Shown piece by piece: positions 1 to 9,307 of a stretch of DNA of 40,358 nucleotides; the stretch's first letter is position 1; each line of letters starts with the position of its first letter. The stretch lies in the NCBI GenBank assembly GCA_028868975.1, contig JAGWTM010000007.1, positions 1 through 40,358 on the forward strand, given 5' to 3'. The notes below the pieces were generated by a model. That model ran no database searches. It had not been told where the DNA came from and saw nothing but the letters and a program-made list of their open reading frames with translations. The position numbers and the translations under genes were made by a program. Origin of the DNA: Actinomycetales bacterium. GTDB taxonomy: Bacteria > Actinomycetota > Actinomycetes > Actinomycetales > Microbacteriaceae.

Positions 1-1035
1 GTAGTCATCGAGAAGCCATTCGGTCACGACCTGCAGTCAGCTCGTGAGCTGAACGAAGTGGTTGAATCGGTGTTCCCGCCCGATTCCGTGTTCCGCATCG
101 ACCACTATCTCGGTAAAGAAACCGTCCAGAACATTTTGGCGCTGCGTTTTGCAAACCAGATGTTCGAGCCGCTCTGGAACGCCAACTACATCGACCACAT
201 TCAAATCACGATGGCTGAAGACATCGGCGTTGGTGGTCGCGCGGGTTATTACGACGGTGTTGGAGCTGCCCGCGATGTGATCCAGAACCACCTGCTTCAG
301 CTCCTGGCGCTTACCGCGATGGAAGAGCCAGTATCTTTCGACGCGGCGGATCTGCGCGCAGAGAAGGAGAAGGTGCTCTCGGCGGTTCGTCTTCCGAAGG
401 ATCTTCGCAAGCACACCGCTCGTGGTCAGTATGCAGGTGGTTGGCAAGGTGGCGAGAAGGTTCTGGCCTTCCTCGATGAGGATGGCATGAACCCTGAATC
501 GGCCACCGAAACCTATGCGGCCATGCGTCTTGACATCAACACCCGCCGGTGGGATGGCGTACCGTTCTACCTTCGCGCCGGTAAGCGTCTCGGGCGTCGC
601 GTAACCGAAATTGCAGTGGTCTTCAAGCGTGCTCCTCAGCAGCTCTTCGAGGAATCGCAAACCAGTGCACTCGGGCAGAACGCACTTGTGATCCGCGTTC
701 AGCCTGACGAAGGTGTGACCATTCGTTTCGGCTCTAAGGTCCCGGGCGTTGGCATGCAGGTACGCGACGTGACCATGGACTTCGGTTACGGACACGCGTT
801 TACCGAGGCGAGCCCTGAGGCCTACGAGAGACTCATCCTCGATGTTCTCTTGGGTGATCCCCCACTGTTCCCGCGTCACGAGGAAGTCGAACTCTCGTGG
901 AAGATTCTGGACCCGATTCTTGAATTTTGGGCAAAACAGCCAGGACCAATCGACCAGTACCGTCCCGGTAGTTGGGGTCCGGCCTCGGCTGATGAAATGA
1001 TGGCCGCCGACGGCCGAGCTTGGAGAATCCCGTGA
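1..1035 (+). CDS. zwf: Glucose-6-phosphate 1-dehydrogenase, 5' truncated by window edge
   Basis: Frame is open from base 1 (VVIEKPFGHD...), upstream of the listed ORF start at 58. EKPFG and RIDHYLGKE motifs are typical of G6PDH. Confidence 0.97.
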   Translation, partial: VVIEKPFGHDLQSARELNEVVESVFPPDSVFRIDHYLGKETVQNILALRFANQMFEPLWNANYIDHIQITMAEDIGVGGRAGYYDGVGAARDVIQNHLLQLLALTAMEEPVSFDAADLRAEKEKVLSAVRLPKDLRKHTARGQYAGGWQGGEKVLAFLDEDGMNPESATETYAAMRLDINTRRWDGVPFYLRAGKRLGRRVTEIAVVFKRAPQQLFEESQTSALGQNALVIRVQPDEGVTIRFGSKVPGVGMQVRDVTMDFGYGHAFTEASPEAYERLILDVLLGDPPLFPRHEEVELSWKILDPILEFWAKQPGPIDQYRPGSWGPASADEMMAADGRAWRIP

Positions 1036-1961
1036 TCGTCGACCTACCTAACACCACCATCAGCAAGGTTTCAAAGCAGCTCGTTCAAATTCGCGAACAG
1101 GGTGGCGCCGTTGCTCTGGGCCGAGTCCTCACACTGGTTATCCAGACCGACTTGACCGGGCTGGAAACCGCCGTGAAGGCCGCCAACGAATCGTCGCATG
1201 AGCACCCGTGTCGAGTCATCGTACTCGCGGATGACCCATCGGCAAGTGCCAGTCAGGGCGAAGACCGTTTGGACGCGCAGATCAGAATTGGCGGCGATGC
1301 TGGTGCGTCCGAGGTAATCATCCTGCGTGCATTCGGCGAGGTCGCAAACGACCCGGAGAGTTTGGTCACCGGATTACTTTTGCCGGATGCTCCGGTTGTG
1401 GCCTGGTGGCCGTCGGCAGCTCCTGCTAACGCAGCCGAGTCACAGATTGGTCGAATCGCAACGCGACGCATCACCGATGCGGCCGAGGCCGAAGACCATC
1501 ACGCATTTCTGGCTAACCTGGCAAGAACGTATGTCCCTGGCGACAGCGATTTTGCCTGGACGCGTCTAACCCTCTGGCGTGCGCAGCTTGCGGCGATTCT
1601 CGACCAGCCGCCCTATGACACCGTGGAATCGGTTGAGGTTACCGGAGCCGAGGATTCCCCGAGCACCGACCTGCTTGCCGCTTGGCTGAAGCTAAAGCTC
1701 AAGGTTGATGTCAAACTTGTGCGTTACGTTCGCGGTCAGGCCGTCAGCGGCATCCGTGGAGTGAAACTGACCCGCAAGAGTGGCGACATTGAGATTGTTC
1801 GCAACCTACCCGAGGTCGCAACGCTAATCCAGCCGACGCAACCGACTCGCGAGATTTCTCTGCCACGTCGTAGCCTGCGTGATTGTCTGAGCGAGGACAT
1901 GCGCAGATTGGACCCAGATGATCTGTTTGGCAAGGTCATCGCCACCTTCAAGAACAACTGA
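1032..1961 (+). CDS. opcA: Glucose-6-phosphate dehydrogenase assembly protein OpcA
   Basis: Follows zwf. N-terminus MIVDLPNTT matches the family. GTG at 1032 overlaps the zwf stop (GTGA), so this start is preferred over TTG at 1020. Confidence 0.93.
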   Translation: MIVDLPNTTISKVSKQLVQIREQGGAVALGRVLTLVIQTDLTGLETAVKAANESSHEHPCRVIVLADDPSASASQGEDRLDAQIRIGGDAGASEVIILRAFGEVANDPESLVTGLLLPDAPVVAWWPSAAPANAAESQIGRIATRRITDAAEAEDHHAFLANLARTYVPGDSDFAWTRLTLWRAQLAAILDQPPYDTVESVEVTGAEDSPSTDLLAAWLKLKLKVDVKLVRYVRGQAVSGIRGVKLTRKSGDIEIVRNLPEVATLIQPTQPTREISLPRRSLRDCLSEDMRRLDPDDLFGKVIATFKNN

Positions 1962-1964
1962 TCT

Positions 1965-2687
1965 ATGTCATCCACCATCGTTCAGCGCTTTCCAACCGCC
2001 GATGCAACCGCGCTTGCCGCGGCCGATGCCGGTATCAATCGAGTCTTGGAGCTGCTTGAGCAACGCGAATTAGTCCACATCGGCATTACCGGCGGAACCG
2101 TCGGCATAAAGACCTTGGCACTTTGGAACTTGCACACCAAGCGTGACCAAATTGACTATTCGAGGTTGCACTTCTGGTGGGGTGACGAGCGTTTTGTCGC
2201 GGCCGATTCCCCCGATAGAAACTTCAATCAGGCTTGGGATGCGCTACTCGCGCACATCGCTGTCCCGCGTGAGAATCTGCATGAGTTTCCGGCGGCCGAG
2301 GCCGGTCTCGATCTCGAGGAGGCTGCAGCCGTATTCGCTCAGCACTACGGGGCATGGAATCCAGAGATCGCGTTCGCGTACATGGGTATGGGGCCGGACG
2401 GCCACGTAGCCTCGCTATTTCCGGGTAAGCCCTCACCGATGCCTGGTGTCACGATTATCGCCGAACACGATTCGCCGAAGCCGCCGCCAGAGCGACTTAG
2501 CCTCAGTTACGAAGCGTTGAACCGGATCGAAGAAATTTGGTTTACCGTTGCGGGTGCTGACAAGGCGGAAGCCGTAGGTGTTGCCTTCTCGTCAGAACCA
2601 GAGCGACTGCCAGTCGGTCAGCTAAAGGGACGCCTCAGGAACGTTTGGTTTATCGATGAAGCGGCCGCGACCGCAATTTCAGACTAG
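1965..2687 (+). CDS. pgl: 6-phosphogluconolactonase
   Basis: Follows opcA. Motifs ITGGTVG, WWGDERFV and MGMGPDGHVASLFPG. Confidence 0.95.
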   Translation: MSSTIVQRFPTADATALAAADAGINRVLELLEQRELVHIGITGGTVGIKTLALWNLHTKRDQIDYSRLHFWWGDERFVAADSPDRNFNQAWDALLAHIAVPRENLHEFPAAEAGLDLEEAAAVFAQHYGAWNPEIAFAYMGMGPDGHVASLFPGKPSPMPGVTIIAEHDSPKPPPERLSLSYEALNRIEEIWFTVAGADKAEAVGVAFSSEPERLPVGQLKGRLRNVWFIDEAAATAISD

Positions 2688-3067
2688 TTAGCCGAAGCCT
2701 TGGCTGCCTCGGCAAGGCGGATGCGTCGATCGCGAACCGCTGCCACGGCCTCGTCCAGAAGCTGTTCAGCTTCTTCTTCAGTGCGACGCTCTTTGACGTA
2801 GGCAAGGTGCGTCTTGTAAGGCTCGTGCTTGGCAACGACCGGTGGGTTGTCTTTGTCCTGACCCGAAGGTAGGCCACAGTTTGGGCAATCGATGGTTTCA
2901 GGGATGTCAGCCTCATCGAGGTTTGCCGCAAACATCGGGCTCTGGCTGTGACCGTTGATGCAGTAGTAGTTTCGAATCACTCGTTCAGCTTTGAAGCCAC
3001 GGTCTTGCTCGCCCATCGGGCCTGCGCCGATGCGCGAACCACGAATTGCTGATCCTCCAGTTGACAT
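2684..3067 (-). CDS. rbpA: RNA polymerase-binding protein RbpA
   Basis: 127 aa with Cys motifs, ESS-like GSRIGAGPMGEQDRG and RVIRNYYCINGH, characteristic of actinobacterial RbpA. Confidence 0.93.
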   Translation of the reverse strand: MSTGGSAIRGSRIGAGPMGEQDRGFKAERVIRNYYCINGHSQSPMFAANLDEADIPETIDCPNCGLPSGQDKDNPPVVAKHEPYKTHLAYVKERRTEEEAEQLLDEAVAAVRDRRIRLAEAAKASAN

Positions 3068-3100
3068 ACTTGAATCCCCTATTTACTGATGCTCTGTCAG

Positions 3101-3349
3101 CTAGGCGCTGGTGAAACGAGTGAACAGGCCGAGGGCGATGATTACGAACACCCAAACGATACCCAGAATTACCGTGATGCGGTTGAGGTTTCGCTCGGCA
3201 ACGCCCGAAGACTGAAGGTTACTGGTTACGCCTCCACCGAACATGTCGGAAAGACCGCCACCGCGTCCTTTGTGCAGCAGGATGAGCAGGGTCAACAGCA
3301 AGCTGGTGATTGCTAGAAGCACATACAGAGCGATGTGAATTGCGGTCAT
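3101..3349 (-). CDS. secG: Preprotein translocase subunit SecG
   Basis: 82 aa, two TM segments, LILLHKGRGGGLSDMFGGG motif; located downstream of tpiA. Confidence 0.94.
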   Translation of the reverse strand: MTAIHIALYVLLAITSLLLTLLILLHKGRGGGLSDMFGGGVTSNLQSSGVAERNLNRITVILGIVWVFVIIALGLFTRFTSA

Positions 3350-3370
3350 TACAGTTCCTCTTCGGTTTGA

Positions 3371-3418
3371 GGTCGATCTCTCGACCAGTCGCTCATACGT
3401 CTCAAAGACTTAATGAGC
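3371..3418 (-). other. Two tandem hairpins in the tpiA-secG spacer
   Basis: Minus-strand RNA: GCUCAU-uaa-GUCU-uug-AGAC-gu-AUGAGC (3391-3418), then GGUCGA-GAGA-UCGACC (3371-3386). Confidence 0.6.
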
Positions 3419-3426
3419 CTAGAAAA

Positions 3427-4212
3427 TTATAGAGCGATGTGCTTCTGGAAGCGCGCTATGCCGCTGAACTCATCGGCATCCAGGCTAGCGCCACCGACCA
3501 GAACACCGTCAACCTCGACGCTCTTTAGGAATCCGGCAACGTTGTTCGCCTTCACTGAACCGCCGTAGAGAATTCGGGTCTTGCCGGCAAGCTCATCACC
3601 GTACTGCTGGGCAATGGCCTCGCGAATTTTGCCGCAGACATTCGCTGCTTCCTCCGGAGTGGCGACTTTGCCCGTGCCAATGGCCCATACCGGTTCGTAT
3701 GCGATTACGAACTCGCCGAGGTTGTCATGGCCGGCTAGCGCGGCGAGAGTCTGCCGCACCGGAACAGCGCTGGCTCCCTCTGCTTCAAGTTCCTCGAGGG
3801 TTTCGCCAACGCAGATGACAGGGACGAGTCCGTGACGGAATGCAGCCGCGGTTTTCGCCTGGACAACTGCGTCGTCTTCGTTGTGGTAGCTGCGGCGTTC
3901 GCTGTGACCGATGAGCACGTACTTGACATCCAATTTGGCCAAGAAAGCACCCGAGATTTCACCGGTGTAAGCGCCCGAGTCGTGCTTTGAAAGGTCCTGC
4001 GCGCCCAGAGCCAACTCGAACTTCTCGGCATCGATGAGGGTCTGCACCGTGCGCAAATCCGTGAATGGTGGGAAGACCGCAACTTCGGCACCCTGGTAGT
4101 CGTGACCTGCCTCGTTTAGAGTCCAAGCCAGTTTCTGCACCAGCGCAATTGCCTGCTGGTGATCGAGGTTCATTTTCCAGTTACCTGCGATGAACGGTAC
4201 GCGGTTAGCCAT
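3427..4212 (-). CDS. tpiA: Triosephosphate isomerase
   Basis: AGNWKMN, GHSERR, AYEPVWAIGTGK and YGGSVK motifs. Confidence 0.98.
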   Translation of the reverse strand: MANRVPFIAGNWKMNLDHQQAIALVQKLAWTLNEAGHDYQGAEVAVFPPFTDLRTVQTLIDAEKFELALGAQDLSKHDSGAYTGEISGAFLAKLDVKYVLIGHSERRSYHNEDDAVVQAKTAAAFRHGLVPVICVGETLEELEAEGASAVPVRQTLAALAGHDNLGEFVIAYEPVWAIGTGKVATPEEAANVCGKIREAIAQQYGDELAGKTRILYGGSVKANNVAGFLKSVEVDGVLVGGASLDADEFSGIARFQKHIAL

Positions 4213-4252
4213 TTCGATTCTTTCTACTTGGAAATCTGACGATCGGTATCGA

Positions 4253-5464
4253 CTAGGCGACGAAACCGAGAACTTCTAGACCGGGCAGTGATTTGCCCTC
4301 GAGGAATTCGAGGCTTGCACCACCACCGGTTGAGATGTGGCCGAACTGGGCATCCTCGAAGCCGAGGATGCGCACAGCTGCAGCAGAGTCTCCGCCACCG
4401 ACAACACTGAATCCCTCGGTTTCGGTCAGCGCAGCGGCAACGGTTCGAGTGCCATTTGCAAACTTGTCAATCTCAAAGACGCCCATCGGGCCATTCCAAA
4501 AGATGGTCTTTGAGCTTCTGATCTCCGATGCGAAGCGCTCGGCCGAATCAGGGCCGATGTCCAAACCGAGACCACTGGCTCCGAATGGGCTGCCCTCGAT
4601 GGCATCGGCTGGGGTGATAGCTACATCCGCATCGGCGCCGAACTTGCTAGCGACAACGATGTCGGTCGGAAGAACTACTTCGACTCCGAGCTCTGCTGCT
4701 CGTTTTAGATATTCCTGGCAGGTGGCAATCTGGTCCTGCTCGAGAAGACTTGAGCCGACCTTGTGGCCCTGTGCGGCCAAGAAGGTGAAGACCATTCCCC
4801 CGCCGACAAGAAGCTTGTTGACGTTTGGCAGTAGGTGGTCGATTACTCCGAGTTTGTCTGAGACCTTTGAGCCGCCAAGCACAACTGCGTATGGGCGCTC
4901 CGGAGTCGTGGTGAGGCGCTGCAGAACCTCTACCTCTTTCTCGATGAGCAGGCCGGCAGCACTCGGAAGCGCCTTTGCGAGCTCGTAGACACTCGCCTGC
5001 TTGCGGTGAACTACACCGAAGCCGTCGCTGATGAAGAAGTCTGCAAATTCGGCCAGTTTCGCGGCAAAGGCCTCGCGCTCAGCCGCGTCCTTGCTAGTTT
5101 CTGCCGCATTGAAGCGAAGGTTCTCAAGAACCACGACTCCCCCGCGGTCGAGAGCTTTCACGGCGCCGCGAGCTTCACTGCCAACGGTGTCAGTTGCGAA
5201 GAAAACGTCCTGTTCCAGCAATTCACCGAGGCGTTTGGCGGCAGGTGCCAGCGAGTACTTTGCCTCCGGAGTTCCGTCAGGTCGACCCAGGTGTGAGATG
5301 ACGATGACGCTTGCGCCCTGGTCAGTTAGGTGCTTGATGGTCGGCACCGATGCAACAATACGGCCATCATCGGTGATTCGGTCACCATCAAGTGGAACGT
5401 TGAGGTCGCATCGGATGATGACTCTCTTGCCATCAAGATTCGGGAGGCTTGCCAGAGTGCGCAT
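4253..5464 (-). CDS. pgk: Phosphoglycerate kinase
   Basis: RCDLNVPLDG, SHLGRPDG, VLGGSKVSDK and WNGPMGVFE motifs. Confidence 0.98.
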   Translation of the reverse strand: MRTLASLPNLDGKRVIIRCDLNVPLDGDRITDDGRIVASVPTIKHLTDQGASVIVISHLGRPDGTPEAKYSLAPAAKRLGELLEQDVFFATDTVGSEARGAVKALDRGGVVVLENLRFNAAETSKDAAEREAFAAKLAEFADFFISDGFGVVHRKQASVYELAKALPSAAGLLIEKEVEVLQRLTTTPERPYAVVLGGSKVSDKLGVIDHLLPNVNKLLVGGGMVFTFLAAQGHKVGSSLLEQDQIATCQEYLKRAAELGVEVVLPTDIVVASKFGADADVAITPADAIEGSPFGASGLGLDIGPDSAERFASEIRSSKTIFWNGPMGVFEIDKFANGTRTVAAALTETEGFSVVGGGDSAAAVRILGFEDAQFGHISTGGGASLEFLEGKSLPGLEVLGFVA

Positions 5465-5484
5465 TGTGTTTCTTTCTTCTTACT

Positions 5485-5529
5485 AAGTGAGAACTGGGTC
5501 CAGATTTGGAATCTGAACCCAGTTCACTT
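5485..5529 (-). other. Long intercistronic hairpin between gap and pgk
   Basis: Minus-strand RNA AAGUG-AACUGGGUUCAGAUU-CCA-AAUCUGGACCCAGUU-CU-CACUU: about 20 bp with one U-G pair and a 2-nt bulge; no U-tract follows. Confidence 0.75.
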
Positions 5530-5534
5530 GTGCT

Positions 5535-5548
5535 CAGCCCTAGGGCTG
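5535..5548. repeat. 14-bp perfect palindrome CAGCCCTAGGGCTG between gap and pgk
   Basis: Sequence equals its own reverse complement; lies 4 nt after the gap stop. Confidence 0.85.
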
Positions 5549-5552
5549 TTGC

Positions 5553-6617
<1,065 letters not shown>

Positions 6618-6665
6618 TCACAAGACTCTTATTTAGCCACGCGCCTTCGGGTGGAAAAACTGCTT

Positions 6666-7289
6666 TTAGGCTAGCAGAAGACCACTGGTTTTGCTGCGAG
6701 CCGCATCGAAACGCGCCTGAACATCTGCCCAGTTGACGATGTTCCAGAAAGCCTTTACGTAATCTGCCTTGACGTTGACATAGTCGAGGTAGAAAGCGTG
6801 CTCCCACATGTCCAGCATCAACAGCGGAACGGTGGCGGTGGCGATGTTGCCCTGCTGGTCATAAAGCTGCTCGATGATCAGCTTCTCGCCTAGTGAATCC
6901 CAGGCCAGGAAGGCCCATCCGGAACCCTGAATACCCATAGCAGCCGCGTTAAAGTGCGCCTGGAACTTGTCGAACGAACCAAAGAATTCGTCGATTGCGG
7001 CAGCCAATTCGCCAACTGGCTTGTCGCCACCATTTGGTGAAAGGTTCTTCCAAAAAATCGAGTGGTTTACGTGACCCGAAAGGTGGAAAGCAAGGTCCTT
7101 CTGAAGCTTGTTGATGTTGGCAAAGTCACCTTTGTCGCGCGCCTCGGCCAACTGCTCAAGCGCCGTGTTTGCACCATTTACATAAGCCAAGTGGTGCTTG
7201 TCGTGGTGGAGTTCCATGATGCGGCCCGAGATGTTCGGCTCGAGGGCGGCGTAGTCATAGGTCAGTTCAGGGAGGGTGTACTTAGTCAT
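6666..7289 (-). CDS. sodA: Superoxide dismutase (Fe/Mn family)
   Basis: [21 protein letters not shown] and [11 protein letters not shown] motifs. Confidence 0.96.
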   Translation of the reverse strand: MTKYTLPELTYDYAALEPNISGRIMELHHDKHHLAYVNGANTALEQLAEARDKGDFANINKLQKDLAFHLSGHVNHSIFWKNLSPNGGDKPVGELAAAIDEFFGSFDKFQAHFNAAAMGIQGSGWAFLAWDSLGEKLIIEQLYDQQGNIATATVPLLMLDMWEHAFYLDYVNVKADYVKAFWNIVNWADVQARFDAARSKTSGLLLA

Positions 7290-7337
7290 GATTGCTCCTA
7301 TTTGTTCTTGGTTGGTTAAACCCAGCGAAGGGTTGGT

Positions 7338-8318
7338 CTATTCCTCGTCGAGTTCGTCAGGAACGAACGCGTCGGTTGAAGGGATGCCTAACTCAGCGGC
7401 TCGCTTATCTGCCATTGCAAGCAATCGACGGATGCGTCCCGCGATCGCATCCTTGGTCATTGGAGGGTCAGCAAGGTGTCCCAGCTCATCGAGCGAGGCC
7501 TGCTTGTGCTCAAGTCTCAGGCGACCTGCATAACTCAGGTGCTCGGGGATGTCCGGGCCCAAAATCTCGAGTGCTCGCTCGACTCGGGCGCCGGCTGCAA
7601 CAGCGGCTTGCGCCGACCTGCGGAGGTTTGCGTCGTCAAAGTTAGCCAGACGGTTTGCGGTGGCGCGAACCTCGCGGCGAAGGCGCAATTCCTCCCAGCG
7701 CAGAACCAGAGCATGTGCGCCGATGTGGGTGAGGATGGCTGAAATGCCCTCGCCCTCACGAACCGTCACCCGGAATGCACCGCGAACCTCGCGCGCCTTA
7801 GCGCTCACGCCGAGTCGCCGGGCAACACCCACTAACGCCATGGCAGCCTCGTTACCGGGGGCCGTGATTTCGAGGGATGCACTGCGACCGGGATCGGTGA
7901 GCGAACCGTGTGCTAGAAAGGCTCCACGCCAGATTGCCTGCGCCTCTTCGATCGAACCAGAGACGAGTGTCGCCGGGAGGCCTCGCACTGGGCGCCCGCG
8001 CTGGTCAAGCAATCCGGTCTGTCGAGCAAGGACGTCACCCTGTTTGATGACGCGAACCTGATAACGGCTCGATCGACGCAGGCCACTCGGGGAAATAACG
8101 GCCAGTTCGCTGTCGATGCCGAATAGGTCGGCGATGTCCTTGCGGATGCGACGAGCTAGCTGAGCCGTGTCTACCTCGACCTCAATGGCCACCTTGCCTG
8201 AAATTAGGTGCAGGCCCCCCGCGAAGCGAAGAATCGTCGCTAGCTCCGCAGCGCGTACGACCTTTTTGGTGATTTCAATGCGTGCTAGTTCGTCTTTTAG
8301 ATCTGCCGTGAGTGCCAT
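7338..8318 (-). CDS. whiA: DNA-binding protein WhiA
   Basis: [26 protein letters not shown] and C-terminal [27 protein letters not shown] motifs. Confidence 0.95.
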   Translation of the reverse strand: MALTADLKDELARIEITKKVVRAAELATILRFAGGLHLISGKVAIEVEVDTAQLARRIRKDIADLFGIDSELAVISPSGLRRSSRYQVRVIKQGDVLARQTGLLDQRGRPVRGLPATLVSGSIEEAQAIWRGAFLAHGSLTDPGRSASLEITAPGNEAAMALVGVARRLGVSAKAREVRGAFRVTVREGEGISAILTHIGAHALVLRWEELRLRREVRATANRLANFDDANLRRSAQAAVAAGARVERALEILGPDIPEHLSYAGRLRLEHKQASLDELGHLADPPMTKDAIAGRIRRLLAMADKRAAELGIPSTDAFVPDELDEE

Positions 8319-8323
8319 GGTTC

Positions 8324-9211
8324 TTACTCCTTGCCCATGTCTCGGTGTTTCAGGTTAATTCGAAGTTCAGGGTCATTCTTTAGAAGTTCGGCCAAAGCGC
8401 CGGCCATCGCCACCGAGCGGTGTTTGCCACCTGTGCAACCAATGGCGATGGTCGCGTAACGCTTGTTCTCGGACTGATAGCCGGCAAGAACTGGCTTCAG
8501 TGCAGCAACGTAATTGGTCAGGAATTCTTGGGCTCGATTTTGTTCGGTCACGAATTCGGCTACTTTGCTATCTAGCCCGGTGTACGGACGCAAGTCTTCG
8601 TTCCAGAACGGGTTTGGCAGGAACCGCATGTCGGCAACCATGTCGGCATCGGATGGAAGCCCGTATTTGAAGCCGAAGCTCATTACGGTCACATTCAATT
8701 TGCCAGATTGTTCGAGTGAGAAACCTTCACTGATGCGTGTGCTCAGCTGGTGGATGTTCAGGTCGGATGTGTCAATCAACACATCAGCTTGATCGCGAAC
8801 CGAGAGCAGACGCGCGCGCTCCTCGGTGATGCCGTCGAGAATCGTTCCGTCACCCTGGAGCGGGTGTGGTCGACGAACCTGCTCGAAACGCTTCACCAGG
8901 GATGCGTCGCTGGCCTCCAAGAACAGCACGCGCAGATTTACGTTTCTGGTCCGGAGGTCGGCGACATGGTCGCTCAGGGCGCTGAAGAACTCGCCACCCC
9001 GCACGTCAATCACCACAGCTAGCCGAGGAAAAGGCGATTTGGTTAGCGTGAACAGATCCGCGATTGGATCCAGCATTTGCGGAGGTAAATTGTCGACCAC
9101 GTACCAGCCAAGGTCTTCGAGGGCGTTACCGACGGTGGATCGCCCCGCGCCGGACATGCCAGTCACGAGCAGCAATTCTGGCTTGCGGCCAACCTGCTCG
9201 GTGCTGTTCAT
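8324..9211 (-). CDS. rapZ: RNase adapter RapZ / nucleotide-binding protein (YvcJ family)
   Basis: Walker [10 protein letters not shown] and C-terminal [15 protein letters not shown] motif; lies between uvrC and whiA. Confidence 0.95.
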   Translation of the reverse strand: MNSTEQVGRKPELLLVTGMSGAGRSTVGNALEDLGWYVVDNLPPQMLDPIADLFTLTKSPFPRLAVVIDVRGGEFFSALSDHVADLRTRNVNLRVLFLEASDASLVKRFEQVRRPHPLQGDGTILDGITEERARLLSVRDQADVLIDTSDLNIHQLSTRISEGFSLEQSGKLNVTVMSFGFKYGLPSDADMVADMRFLPNPFWNEDLRPYTGLDSKVAEFVTEQNRAQEFLTNYVAALKPVLAGYQSENKRYATIAIGCTGGKHRSVAMAGALAELLKNDPELRINLKHRDMGKE

Positions 9212-9228
9212 GGCTCCCCCATGTTCGA

Positions 9229-9286
9229 CGGCGTGTCGCCCGAGAATTCGGGACTTTCGGACAGTCTAACCAATCGCGACACGCCG
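9229..9286 (-). ncRNA. Candidate structured RNA element in the rapZ 5' region
   Basis: Perfect 11-bp inverted repeat (CGGCGTGTCGC / GCGACACGCCG) enclosing two smaller hairpins; ends 17 nt before the rapZ ATG. Confidence 0.5.
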
Positions 9287-9307
9287 ATGTACCGCTTTTC
9301 TAAAAGG

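Noticed and set aside
37-879. 280-aa antisense ORF opposite zwf
   Set aside because: Codon-shadow ORF against a strongly supported enzyme; no recognisable domain, no RBS context.
7290-7337. AACCC-TTCGCT-GGGTT hairpin in the whiA|sodA spacer
   Set aside because: Only a 5-bp stem and no T-tract; too weak to distinguish from chance.
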